A DNA stretch of 12,618 nucleotides from an uncultured Bacteroidales bacterium (lineage in GTDB: Bacteria > Bacteroidota > Bacteroidia > Bacteroidales > Paludibacteraceae): assembly GCA_946615455.1 (NCBI GenBank), contig CAMOHN010000013.1, positions 1 through 12,618 on the forward strand, given 5' to 3'. A model generated the notes under the pieces. That model was not told the DNA's origin, did no database searches, and saw only the letters and a program-made list of their open reading frames with translations. How positions within the stretch are numbered: the first letter of the stretch is position 1; each line of letters opens with the position of its first letter. The position numbers and the translations under genes are program-made. Positions 4,203 to 12,618 of this stretch are shown here, one piece after another.

Positions 4203-6338
4203 ATGAAAAAAAGTCTTATTTCGTTGTTAACCTGCGCAGTCTTGGCTTGGCTGAGTTGCCTGCCCGTTATGGCGGAAATCCCGGAAGGGACTTTCAGCAA
4301 AGGCGATTGGCGCATCATGACTAACAGCAGGTATGTGAGGTTGTATGTGTCGGTGGACGGTACGACCACCGGAAACTTTAAGTACGAAGGCTCCGCTGAC
4401 GGTCTCGCCATGACCAATGCACCTTGGTATGGTTACCAGAGCAAGGTTGACGAACTCTGTATCGTACCAAAGGGAGATAAAGATGTAACCCGCTTTGGCA
4501 ATAATGCCTTTGCCGGTATGAAGTTCAAACGCTTTTTCGCCGCCCCTGAATGGCCTACCCGTCACAATGCAATCAATACGGTGGAGGAAATAGGCGACTA
4601 TTGTTTCTACACAAGTCAGATACCTGACAATGTAACCTTCGCTTCCGTTACCTCTGTTAGTGAAGGGGCTTTCAGAGATGCAGGAAGTCGCGTTGTCAGC
4701 CTGCCACTGGTAAAGAAAGTGCATGAAAATGCATTTTCTTATCAGAAAGATGTGGCTTTTGACAAAGGTATTCAGTACATCGACCTTGGCAGCCAGGTAA
4801 CCAACCTCTATGCCGGTTCGTTGGCAGCCAAGTCGTTGTGGAAAAACGACTACTCACCTTCTGTTTTCATCCAAAGCCCTACGCCTCCCGAGTGGGTTCG
4901 CTTGTACGAATATTGGGCAACCGGTGCCACCTATGTGTTTGCCTACATCTTCCTTGGCGGCGATATGGATCGCAGCTACTGCTATCCGTTTGGCGACAAA
5001 CCCGCCGTGCCTGCCAACAGCAAGTTTAGCAGCGACAACAATCAGGTGTTGGTGGTCGTTCCTGATGAGTACCTGAATACCTACAAAGGATTCTATCAAA
5101 AAGAGCACCCCGAGACCGAACGGGGTTATATGATCTCTTATTATACCGACGGGAACCGCGTTAAGAATGGTAAATATGCTTCTTGTGGTCGTTTCGTGGC
5201 AGGTGAGCCTATCTACAAAGACGGTTTGCTGATTGGTTGGTGGTATGTGAACCCCTTTAACGACGGCACATACGACCTGCACATCGGTACTGTAGGCGGC
5301 GAATACACCCTGCCCGCTTATACCTCCGCTACGGCTCCATGGCGCAGCAAACTGACGAATCAAATCAATGCTGTCCAACTGCACAATATGGACACCATCG
5401 CCCCCAACGGTTTTGCCAACGGTGCACTCAAAGGAGTGAAAAAAGTGTACTTCACCGGTATGGACACGCTCCACATCGGAGCCAACGCTTTCAAGGGCTG
5501 CACCGACCTCAAAGAGGTCATGCAAACCAATATAAAAAGCAAGAAAATCGTGCTTAACATAGGCGACGGCGCTTTCATGGGTTGCACGGCTTTGGCTGAA
5601 TGCTACTCGGGACTGACCGCCATCTCGGTAGGCAAGTCGGCTTTCGAAGGTTGCACCAAACTATGGCGCACACCGCATATCGAAGCCGAAGTGATTGGCG
5701 CAAGAGCCTTTTCCAACGCTAATGTGTCGCTGCAAGACTTCGACTTCACCAAGGTGAAAGAGATTGAAGCCAGTGCCTTTGAGGGGGCTTCCTTCGGCTT
5801 GGGCAACATCTCGCTGGGCAACTACGACCTTATCACTATCGGCAAAAACGCCTTCAAGAACGCCAAGAACCTGAAGAATATCTACGTGGTTAGTTACTAT
5901 GCTCCCAATACGGCAAGCGATGCCTTCAGCGGTGTAAACCTATCGGACATTACCCTGCATGTGGCACCCGAAAAGTATGCTGATTATGAGAAGGATGCCA
6001 TCTGGGGCAAGATGAAGGTGGACAAAGCTTACACCTTCCCCGTGGGCAACACGACCCAAGGGTGGAAACTGTCGGAAGACGGTATTCTGACCATCACCAA
6101 GAACACTGCCAACTACAACACCATACAGAGCCAGCCTTGGTATCAGTACCGTGAGTGCATCCGCAACATCGTCATTACCAACGGCGTAACTTCCATCGGT
6201 GCCCGTTCGTTCGCCTTCCCGCGTATGGGGGAGAGCCATGCGGCGACTATGTCTTCCAAGGCTGCTTGGCATTGGACAAGATCTACAACTACACCAAGGA
6301 GGCTGCCCAAGTGGGCGACCATATCTTCTCGGAAATGA
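4203..6338 (+). CDS. BspA-like leucine-rich-repeat surface protein, 5' part (frameshifted)
   Basis: ATG 4203 opens a signal peptide (residues 1-24, cleavage after VMA). The frame is genuine to about residue 675 (position 6228), beyond which it is out of frame and stops at 6338. The product is an exported LRR_5/BspA-type protein. Repeats of the form 'IG..AF.GCT.L' are clear at residues about 425-437, 453-464, 475-486 and 546-557. Beta-rich cap segments with an aromatic PW motif start new supermodules (APWYGY at 73-78, APWRSK at 378-383, WKLSEDGILTITKN at 621-634 with QPWYQY). A closing strand DITLHVAPEKYADYEKDAIW lies at 582-601. Such proteins mediate adhesion in oral and gut Bacteroidota, but the ligand here is unknown. 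The in-frame TTG at 4197 is rejected as start because ATG follows at once and begins MKK. Continuation is in the next entry. Confidence 0.88.
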   Translation: MKKSLISLLTCAVLAWLSCLPVMAEIPEGTFSKGDWRIMTNSRYVRLYVSVDGTTTGNFKYEGSADGLAMTNAPWYGYQSKVDELCIVPKGDKDVTRFGNNAFAGMKFKRFFAAPEWPTRHNAINTVEEIGDYCFYTSQIPDNVTFASVTSVSEGAFRDAGSRVVSLPLVKKVHENAFSYQKDVAFDKGIQYIDLGSQVTNLYAGSLAAKSLWKNDYSPSVFIQSPTPPEWVRLYEYWATGATYVFAYIFLGGDMDRSYCYPFGDKPAVPANSKFSSDNNQVLVVVPDEYLNTYKGFYQKEHPETERGYMISYYTDGNRVKNGKYASCGRFVAGEPIYKDGLLIGWWYVNPFNDGTYDLHIGTVGGEYTLPAYTSATAPWRSKLTNQINAVQLHNMDTIAPNGFANGALKGVKKVYFTGMDTLHIGANAFKGCTDLKEVMQTNIKSKKIVLNIGDGAFMGCTALAECYSGLTAISVGKSAFEGCTKLWRTPHIEAEVIGARAFSNANVSLQDFDFTKVKEIEASAFEGASFGLGNISLGNYDLITIGKNAFKNAKNLKNIYVVSYYAPNTASDAFSGVNLSDITLHVAPEKYADYEKDAIWGKMKVDKAYTFPVGNTTQGWKLSEDGILTITKNTANYNTIQSQPWYQYRECIRNIVITNGVTSIGARSFAFPRMGESHAATMSSKAAWHWTRSTTTPRRLPKWATISSRK
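6221..6248 (+). other. Frameshift point in the first LRR gene
   Basis: Homology-like reading switches from frame ending NGVTSIGARSFAFP to the -1 frame starting CGDYVFQGCLALDKIYN. The switch occurs at or close to a run of five G (6227-6231). One base added there would restore a single frame from 4203 to 8428 (about 1408 residues). This fits a one-base deletion, in the genome or in the assembly. A programmed -1 shift is less likely because there is no canonical slippery heptamer and the nearest hairpin (CCAAG/CTTGG) is about 25 bases downstream. Confidence 0.8.
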
Positions 6339-8428
6339 AAACGCCTGTTACCGAAGCCCCTGCCCGCATGCAGCGCGCCCCGCAAGCCGATGCCACTATG
6401 CCTACCTTGTATGTGCCTGACTCCTACCTGTACAACTACATCGTTGCCGACGGTTGGAAGGATCTCAAATTTGCCAACAAGGGCGAGCACGGCTATCTTA
6501 CGAAGACCGGTAAATACGGCGATGGCTGGTTCATTCTCTGGTCCGACGGTATGCTCACCGTATCAGCAGACAAAGGCCTGAGCGAGAACGACAACTTCGA
6601 CTACGGCTTCACCGCCGCCGAGAAGAACAGTATCGTCGCAGCCGATTTCAAAGGAAATATGGAAACCCTGTATGCCCACTGCGACGGATTCTATTATCTT
6701 AAGCAGGTTATGTTGGCAAGTAACATAAAGCGTGTATTCGGCTTCAGATATTGCAATAATCTTGAGTACTTCAACTTTGACAATGTGGAAGAAGTGGGCG
6801 ACTTTGTGCAGACCGGACTCGTTGCTGTCAACCTGCCCAACGTAAGAAAGATCCGCGCCAATGCGTTTACGGGTTGCACCAAATTGCAATATGTAAACGT
6901 TGGCGAATATGCCGAAGAGATTCAAGCCAATGCGTTCAGCGGCTGTACGGCTCTTACTGCTGTGGATCTGAAAAATGCCGAACTGAAAGGCAACCGCATA
7001 TTCCGCAATTGCAGCAAACTGGCCTATGTAGCCTACAATGGTAAGGAAATCCCCGCCAACTCCTTCCGCAATTGCACCGCATTGAAGAACATTGACTTGG
7101 GTGGTAACTTACAGACTATCCACGCATGCGCCTTCCAAGGTTGCACGGCATTGGACAGCATCTATGTACAGGCTCCTATGCCGCCCGCCATTCCCACCGA
7201 AGACTGGCAGGACGACGAGGTTGAGATGGCACCCGTGGAGCAGAAGCACGCCTTCGACGGGCTCAAATTGAGCAATCTGCGTTATATAGCTCCTGACTTG
7301 TATGACGGGGTCTATATGAAAGCACCGGTGTGGAAAGATATGTGGTGGGATACTGCCCCGCGTTACGACGACCTGACTTATCCTATCTATATCCCGTTGG
7401 GTGACGAAGGCAAGGGTATGGCAACCATCTTGGAATATGGCGACACCACCATGCTCATTGACTACGAGGGCACGCTGCCTTACACCGCCCACACCCAGAT
7501 CAGTCGTTACATGCACCTCAACGAAAACGGCATCCGTATCAGCGACCACGTAACCCGCATACAATCGCCTTCCACCCGTGAGCAATCGTTGGCGAAGAAC
7601 AGCCAGGCACCGTATCTCGTACTTGGCAAGAACCTGACCGAAATCGGCTCCAACGTATTCTACAACGACTATTGGTGCGCGGACAACTTCTACATCAATT
7701 CCTATGCCGCTGTGCCGCCTACGCTTAACGGCAACTCGTTCAACTACACGATGATGAACGAGAAGATTGGTCAGCACGGCATTCGCGAGCGTGAGAAAGT
7801 AACGGTCTATATCCTTGACGACCCCGAAGTGGAGAAGGCTTACAAGCAGTCGTATTACTTCAGTACCTATTTCAACATCGTCCGCGACCCGTATTTGCGT
7901 CCGTCGGATGCACCGAAGTATATTACTGTTACCTTCTTGGATTGGGACGACACTGTGCTGCACGAGGAATTGGTTGAGTACGGCGGTTCGTGCCCGTATC
8001 CCAATGATCCGGTTCGCGAAGGCTATCAGTTCAAGGGCTGGAGCGAAGGCAGTCTGAGTCGTCTGCACGAGGATGTGACTGTCCGTGCCGAGTACTACGA
8101 GGATATCTACACCGTTCGTTTCTTCGACTATGACGGTACCTTGCTCTCCGAGCAGCAAGTCCTTTATGGTCAGAGTGCCACCGCCCCCGAAGACCCCGAG
8201 CGCGAAGGATATGTATTCACCGGCTTGGGTAGCGGATACGACTTTGTCATCGGCGACATAGACTTCTATGCTTCCTATATTGAGGAAGAGGTAGCCCAAG
8301 GTCTGGAAGAGGTACTTGAAGCATGGTCAGTGCCTGCACAAGCCCAAAAAGTGATGGTCAACGGCTATATCTATATGCTCATGCCTGACGGCCGCTGCTT
8401 CGACATGCAAGGTCGAACCGTGCGCTAA
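6230..8428 (+). CDS. BspA-like leucine-rich-repeat surface protein, 3' part with InlB repeats
   Basis: This is the -1 frame continuation of the gene starting at 4203. It has no start of its own: the ATG at 6155 in this frame lies where the other frame is coding. It carries further LRR_5 repeats ('IRANAFTGCTKLQYV', 'IQANAFSGCTALTAV', 'IHACAFQGCTALDSI'), cap segments (GWFILWSDGMLTVSAD) and closing strands (PTLYVPDSYLYNYIVADGW). Two InlB B-type (Flg_new) repeats follow at about 7922-8101 (FLDWDD ... YPNDPVREGYQFKGWSEG) and 8108-8278 (FFDYDG ... EREGYVFTGL). The protein ends in a 26-residue tail (8348-8425) with the core NGYIYM ... DGRCFDMQGRTVR. The second protein ends in a related tail. Together with the 5' part it would be one secreted protein. 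If the frameshift is real the gene is a pseudogene. Confidence 0.85.
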   Translation, partial: GEPCGDYVFQGCLALDKIYNYTKEAAQVGDHIFSEMKTPVTEAPARMQRAPQADATMPTLYVPDSYLYNYIVADGWKDLKFANKGEHGYLTKTGKYGDGWFILWSDGMLTVSADKGLSENDNFDYGFTAAEKNSIVAADFKGNMETLYAHCDGFYYLKQVMLASNIKRVFGFRYCNNLEYFNFDNVEEVGDFVQTGLVAVNLPNVRKIRANAFTGCTKLQYVNVGEYAEEIQANAFSGCTALTAVDLKNAELKGNRIFRNCSKLAYVAYNGKEIPANSFRNCTALKNIDLGGNLQTIHACAFQGCTALDSIYVQAPMPPAIPTEDWQDDEVEMAPVEQKHAFDGLKLSNLRYIAPDLYDGVYMKAPVWKDMWWDTAPRYDDLTYPIYIPLGDEGKGMATILEYGDTTMLIDYEGTLPYTAHTQISRYMHLNENGIRISDHVTRIQSPSTREQSLAKNSQAPYLVLGKNLTEIGSNVFYNDYWCADNFYINSYAAVPPTLNGNSFNYTMMNEKIGQHGIREREKVTVYILDDPEVEKAYKQSYYFSTYFNIVRDPYLRPSDAPKYITVTFLDWDDTVLHEELVEYGGSCPYPNDPVREGYQFKGWSEGSLSRLHEDVTVRAEYYEDIYTVRFFDYDGTLLSEQQVLYGQSATAPEDPEREGYVFTGLGSGYDFVIGDIDFYASYIEEEVAQGLEEVLEAWSVPAQAQKVMVNGYIYMLMPDGRCFDMQGRTVR

Positions 8429-8442
8429 CCGTTGCTATATGT

Positions 8443-8481
8443 CTTGCGGGATTGGGTTCCCGCAAGGCTGCTATTTTTATT
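8443..8481 (+). terminator. Probable terminator after the first LRR gene
   Basis: CTTGCGGG (8443-8450) pairs perfectly with CCCGCAAG (8459-8466), loop ATTGGGTT. GCTGC follows, then a T-rich stretch ATTTTTATT (8473-8481). The six-base gap before the T stretch makes it a weak terminator, so some transcription may continue into the next gene. Confidence 0.55.
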
Positions 8482-8530
8482 ATTACTATGCAAGAAGTCC
8501 CTATTGTTTAACCGTTTAACAAACAACTGC

Positions 8531-11500
8531 ATGAAAAAAATCTATCCCTTTCTGCTTATGCTGCTTCTGGCAGCAGTGAGCACGCAGACCGCCTTGGCTG
8601 ACATAGGCGGCAAGATCCCGGGTGGAACATGGTCGTTCGACTCCGCGAGCGGTGTACTTACCGTTTCGGCAGACTCCATTCCCGATTATGAGACCACCAA
8701 ATACACGAAAGACAGCCCCCTCTTCCCGCCTGCCAAGTTGGTGCCGGACGGCATAAATGCCAATCATCCGTTCCACATCACTTCTGCCCCGTGGGGTGCA
8801 TTGGCAAATCAGGCGACAGCGATCGAGCTGAAAAATGTAAAAAAGATCGGTAAGAACGCCTTCGCAGGTATGTATATGGTGCAGACGGTAATTGGTCCTA
8901 CATACTTTGATCGCCTCGTGGTGGAAGACTATGCTTTCTATTGTTGTTTTTCTTTGTCCGGAATGTATTTTAGTTCTGTTTGTCATTTAGGAAATCGAGC
9001 ATTTGCTTATACTGCCGTTAGTCAGGCTATATTTGAAAAACTCGAATCGTATGGCGAAACGCCTTTCTATGGTTGTTGGAATATGTGGCATCGCCAAACA
9101 GAGAATGTGACGGTAGTCAATTTTATGCCGGAGCCTTCCGTTATCATTGACACGGATACTAAACCCAAAGGTAGCGGCAAATTCTGCGGCTCGCGCAAAG
9201 ATCAGCATGTCTTTTTGACCCTCGTTCCGTATCGCCAAAAAGACCAATGGGGAAAAATTGATTATAGCGAAAGCGAACATTTTTGTCCCGGTTTTACATC
9301 ATGGACAAGTTCGTCATCCTTTTTTGTGCAATACTACTGGTATTTGCGTAATTCTACCGAAATTGTCGTAAACGGAATGAACTATTGGCGACTTGAGAAG
9401 GAAGATTTTAGTAATCTCTTGACCAATGGCAAGAACGAAGATATCAAGACCATCCGAATGATTGGCGTAAAGGGAATAGAAAAAGAGACATTCAACAATT
9501 TCACGAAGTTAGAGGAAGTGATAATCGAAGATGATGCACTCGATAAAATAGGTGAAGGAGCGTTTGAGAACTGCGAGTCGCTTCGCTCCATTTCTTCTAC
9601 CCGCAGTGTTACCGAGTTGGGTAATCGTGCTTTTTACAGGTGTGAGAATCTGCGTTACCTCGACCTCTCCTCCTGCCAAACACTCGGCGACAGAGCGCTT
9701 GCATATACGGGACTGACATCCGTGCGTTTCGTTGCTCTCAAGACCATAGAGACAAAAGATGCGGATGAATTCGCGGGCTGCTCCAACCTTGAGCATGTCT
9801 ATATCTACAACACCCCCCCTGATACCAAAGGAGCAGATCCGTTTGCCAAGTCGAATGCAAGCAACCTCACCATCCATACGATGCCTGCCTATCTGTCGTC
9901 TTATAAAAAAGGTGTATGGGCAAAATACAATGTAGAAGCCGAATATACGCTGCCTGTTTCCGGTTCGGGCTGGAAGATTGACGAAAAAGGTGTGCTCACA
10001 CTCACTTCTATGCCTGAGGTGGCATACGGCTCTGCCGCAGACGTGCCGTGGCATAACTACCGCGCGATGATTACCGCCGTCAAGGCAGCCACCAATGTTA
10101 CCATCAATGCCGTAGGCGACTACTGGTTCAGCGATATGGACAAGTTGGAGCGCGTGGATTTCCAAATCATCGGACGCGTCGGCAAGTATGCCTTTGACGG
10201 CTGCACCAACCTAAAACACCTGTTGATTCTCTCTGTTACCTCAGTGGGCGACGGTGCGTTCAGCGAGTGCGAGTCGCTCGATGCTATTGCCTTTGATGCC
10301 AGTCTGAAAACATTGGGTCAGTCCGTCTTCTACGACTGTGACCACCTGCGCGAGATATGGCTTAAAGACAGTTGGACACCCCCTACTGTCACCGCCAAGA
10401 CCTTCCAAGGACTTGACCAAAGCAAGGTAACCGTCCACGTCCCCTCGGCAGATATAGCAGACTATGTCCAAGCCGACTACTGGAAACCATTTAAGTTCAC
10501 AATGGAGGGTAATGTGGTCGGTTATAGTGATATCGTGGCTGCCGGTACGTTCTACGACAGTTATTTCATACTTCAAGGTGACGGTACTTTGTCTTGCTTC
10601 GCCCAAGACCATACCAAAAATGCCTCACAAACAGCCACGGCACTCAGTCCGTACAAGAATAAGGTTAGTTCCATCGTAATATATGGCGACATCACCTATT
10701 TAGGTTTAGGTGCCATATTCAAAGATTTTTCAAGTTTACAGAAAGTTAAGTTGCCTCACAACTTGGTAGAGTTGAACGGCACCTTCGAAGGATGTAACAA
10801 CCTTACTAACATCCAACTGCCTTCCGGCTTGAACAGAATAGGTTCAAACACTTTCAAAAGCTGCGTATCACTGCGCGAGATTAACATAGTATTTGTTAGT
10901 GAGATAGGCTCTTATGCGTTCCAAGGCTCAGGCGTGGAGCAGATAGCCACGCTTGCCGACATTGAGCAAGGAGCGTTCCAAGGGTGCAGAAACTTGAAAG
11001 AAGTAAAATTAGGATCTCGCGTTATTCCTGCCAACTTGTTCAACAGCTGTCCCGCTTTGACCACAGTACATCTGAACCCCAGCGTGAGAAGTTTTGAGGA
11101 CAATGCGTTCAAGGGTACCAACCTCAAAGACATCTACTATTTCAGCCCCAGCCCGGGTGTGCGCAATTACTCCGGCGTAGAGACCCAATTCTCCGGTTTC
11201 CAAGCATCGAACATCACGCTGCATGTACCGGCTTTCGCCGTCGAGGTGTTCCGCCACTATAGCCCGTGGAAGTATATGAAAATAGAAGGTGAAGATGAAA
11301 GTATGACACGGATGGGTTCACTCTACAACGCCGAGCCTCAGACGTGGTGGTTGATTGGTCTCAACGGCGAACTCAATATTGTGCCCGAAGAAGAAGGCGT
11401 AGCTCAGATGTCCGAATGGCAGAATGCAAATGACTACCTATATAATCAGATTGATCCTTGGATGCCCTATATATCGTCCGTGAGGATCTTGTCCGACTTT

Positions 11501-12148
11501 GTTAATACCATCGACAACCTCATGCCTAACGACCGCTATGTGTTGGAAGGTGGCGTAACCTCTATCACCCTCGGCGCGAATATGCAACATGTAGGCAAAT
11601 CGTTCAACCAACTCTATAACCTTGAGCATGTCTATTGCCGAGCCCATCAGGTGCCAGAGATTGATCCCGAAGCCTTTGATTGGAAAGTTATCTCTGACAA
11701 CTCGGTAACGCTGCATGTCCTCAAGTCGGTGGGCGTCAATGCATACCGAGCCAACACCTATTGGAAGAAATTCCGCATTGTGGCTGACCTTGCCGACTCC
11801 TATTCCGTTAGCGTCTTGACTGCCGAACACGGAGATATTGTTTGCCAAGAGAATGTGGATCTGAACGAAGTGCCTGCCGGTACGACATTGCATTTTAGAG
11901 CCGTGCCCGACGATGGCTACCGCTTGGTTCGGTGGCACAACTACGACGAAAATACAGGGCTGACTGTCAATGCTGACTGCACCATCGGTGCCATCTTCGC
12001 ACCCATTTCCGATGGTATAGAAGATATTGAAATAGACCAATTGGACAACAAGGGCAATGCCGCAAACCGTAAAGTGCTCATCGACGGACATATCTACATC
12101 ATCCGCAACGGACACATATACAACATACACGGTATGCGGGTCAAATAA
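8531..12148 (+). CDS. BspA-like leucine-rich-repeat surface protein with divergent InlB repeat
   Basis: This is an intact 1205-residue protein. The signal peptide is residues 1-23 (cleavage after ALA). Five supermodules follow, each starting with a cap such as WSFDSASGVLTVSAD (34-48), WKIDEKGVLTLTSM (481-494), FILQGDGTLSCF (679-690) and WWLIGLNGELNIV (939-951). LRR_5 repeats are exemplified by KIGEGAFENCESLRSI (339-354), VGKYAFDGCTNLKHL (550-564), VGDGAFSECESLDAI (572-586) and IGSYAFQGS (792-800). Modules close with strands like KVTVHVPSADIADYVQADYW (632-651) and NITLHVPAF (894-902). A divergent InlB B-type domain spans about 1090-1157 (AVPDDGYRLVRWHN). The tail at 1181-1205 (KVLIDGHIYII ... 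YNIHGMRVK) parallels the upstream protein. ATG 8531 is used rather than the frame's earlier start at 8432, because MKK plus a signal peptide begin there. No Bacteroidota promoter is evident in the 102-base gap, though GTTTAAC is repeated at 8506-8512 and 8514-8520. Confidence 0.93.
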   Translation: MKKIYPFLLMLLLAAVSTQTALADIGGKIPGGTWSFDSASGVLTVSADSIPDYETTKYTKDSPLFPPAKLVPDGINANHPFHITSAPWGALANQATAIELKNVKKIGKNAFAGMYMVQTVIGPTYFDRLVVEDYAFYCCFSLSGMYFSSVCHLGNRAFAYTAVSQAIFEKLESYGETPFYGCWNMWHRQTENVTVVNFMPEPSVIIDTDTKPKGSGKFCGSRKDQHVFLTLVPYRQKDQWGKIDYSESEHFCPGFTSWTSSSSFFVQYYWYLRNSTEIVVNGMNYWRLEKEDFSNLLTNGKNEDIKTIRMIGVKGIEKETFNNFTKLEEVIIEDDALDKIGEGAFENCESLRSISSTRSVTELGNRAFYRCENLRYLDLSSCQTLGDRALAYTGLTSVRFVALKTIETKDADEFAGCSNLEHVYIYNTPPDTKGADPFAKSNASNLTIHTMPAYLSSYKKGVWAKYNVEAEYTLPVSGSGWKIDEKGVLTLTSMPEVAYGSAADVPWHNYRAMITAVKAATNVTINAVGDYWFSDMDKLERVDFQIIGRVGKYAFDGCTNLKHLLILSVTSVGDGAFSECESLDAIAFDASLKTLGQSVFYDCDHLREIWLKDSWTPPTVTAKTFQGLDQSKVTVHVPSADIADYVQADYWKPFKFTMEGNVVGYSDIVAAGTFYDSYFILQGDGTLSCFAQDHTKNASQTATALSPYKNKVSSIVIYGDITYLGLGAIFKDFSSLQKVKLPHNLVELNGTFEGCNNLTNIQLPSGLNRIGSNTFKSCVSLREINIVFVSEIGSYAFQGSGVEQIATLADIEQGAFQGCRNLKEVKLGSRVIPANLFNSCPALTTVHLNPSVRSFEDNAFKGTNLKDIYYFSPSPGVRNYSGVETQFSGFQASNITLHVPAFAVEVFRHYSPWKYMKIEGEDESMTRMGSLYNAEPQTWWLIGLNGELNIVPEEEGVAQMSEWQNANDYLYNQIDPWMPYISSVRILSDFVNTIDNLMPNDRYVLEGGVTSITLGANMQHVGKSFNQLYNLEHVYCRAHQVPEIDPEAFDWKVISDNSVTLHVLKSVGVNAYRANTYWKKFRIVADLADSYSVSVLTAEHGDIVCQENVDLNEVPAGTTLHFRAVPDDGYRLVRWHNYDENTGLTVNADCTIGAIFAPISDGIEDIEIDQLDNKGNAANRKVLIDGHIYIIRNGHIYNIHGMRVK

Positions 12149-12181
12149 TCAAATCTTTAACCTATTAAAAACACAACCACT

Positions 12182-12618
12182 ATGAAAAAAATACTATTAT
12201 CGGCATTATGCCTTGCAGCCGCTTTCAATCTGTACGCTGACAACCCGAGCGGTAATCTGCCCGATGCCAATATGGCATGGACATTGAACGACGGTGTATT
12301 GACTATTTCCGTGTTAGACAAGAATTCTACCAACGAGGACTTCCAATTAGGCGATGGCACGGCAGGTGGAATGATTCCTGAATTTGAAAATGCAGAAGAC
12401 AATCCATGGAACGACCTTCGTCAGGATATCAACGAAGTCATCGTGGAGGATGGTATAACTCAAATTAAAGCATCCAGTGCTTTCGGTCAGTGCTACTATA
12501 TGGAAAGCGTAACGCTGCCCGAGCAACTGATGCTGATGGGGCCCATGACTTTCTACCAGTGCAGTGCTCTACCGACTATTCAACTGCCTGCCGGTCTGAT
12601 GTGGATTCAGCAATTTGC
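12182..12618 (+). CDS. Third BspA-like LRR surface protein, N-terminal part
   Basis: ATG 12182 opens a frame that stays open to the right edge (145 codons). It begins MKKILLSALCLAAAFNLYA, a signal peptide cleaved after residue 19. Next comes a cap segment MAWTLNDGVLTISVLD (about residues 31-46) and DNPWNDLRQDINEVIVEDG (about 74-92), which match the caps of the two upstream proteins. LRR_5-like repeats follow (ASSAFGQCYYMESVTLPEQL, then MTFYQCSALPTIQLPAGL). It lies 33 bases after the previous stop with no terminator between, so it is probably co-transcribed with that gene. The C-terminus is outside the window. Confidence 0.88.
   Translation, partial: MKKILLSALCLAAAFNLYADNPSGNLPDANMAWTLNDGVLTISVLDKNSTNEDFQLGDGTAGGMIPEFENAEDNPWNDLRQDINEVIVEDGITQIKASSAFGQCYYMESVTLPEQLMLMGPMTFYQCSALPTIQLPAGLMWIQQF

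Noticed and set aside
6221..6275. Programmed -1 ribosomal frameshift in the first LRR gene
   Set aside because: No X-XXY-YYZ slippery heptamer is present and the nearest hairpin is about 25 bases downstream, too far. A simple one-base deletion explains the data.
7109..8299. 396-codon minus-strand open frame
   Set aside because: It lies entirely antisense to the InlB-repeat and LRR coding region, with no start context or recognisable domain. It is a shadow of the codon bias of the real gene.
8432..8530. N-terminal extension of the second LRR gene
   Set aside because: It would translate through the terminator-like hairpin and place a signal peptide at residue 34 of the protein. ATG 8531 gives a normal MKK signal peptide.

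Overview
The window looks like a chromosomal segment from a Bacteroidota, probably Bacteroidales. Four signs point there: promoters of the TTTG / TAnnTTTG type, start codons with AT-rich leaders and no Shine-Dalgarno, a type IX secretion system (T9SS) plug protein, and long BspA-like leucine-rich-repeat surface proteins with short Bacteroidota-style C-terminal tails. Family or genus cannot be fixed from the sequence.

Layout. 1-275: end of a truncated plus-strand gene, perhaps a glycosyltransferase. 276-854: mostly non-coding, with a doubtful gene remnant (328-555), a run of hairpins ending in an intrinsic terminator (658-691), a second plus-strand terminator (750-773), and the terminator of the tRNA. 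855-927: tRNA-Thr(CGU) on the minus strand with its own promoter. 1147-2514: T9SS plug protein. 2521-3456: cysteine synthase cysK, convergent with it. 3457-3743: long cysK leader and promoter. 3744-4202: divergent control region and a long leader for the LRR cluster. 4203-12618: three tandem LRR surface-protein genes. The first is split by a one-base frameshift near 6228, the second is intact (1205 aa), and the third runs off the right edge.

The most interesting element is the cysK leader. Reading the minus strand from a good promoter (3711-3743), the first AUG opens a 15-codon peptide, MVFTATNWCCCSNHD, with three consecutive Cys codons. These codons abut segment 1 of a complete 1:2 / 2:3 / 3:4 set of mutually exclusive hairpins. 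The last hairpin is an 11-bp intrinsic terminator upstream of cysK. This is the classical architecture of ribosome-mediated attenuation, here apparently sensing cysteinyl-tRNA and controlling the last enzyme of cysteine synthesis.

The LRR proteins each begin with a signal peptide. They are built from repeated supermodules: a beta-rich 'W.l..dG.LTi' cap, LRR_5 'IG..AF.GC..L' repeats, and a closing 'tLHV...Y....W' strand. The two complete ones end in InlB-type repeats followed by a related tail of about 25 residues. With a T9SS component in the same window, that tail is a candidate export or anchoring signal, but this is inference.
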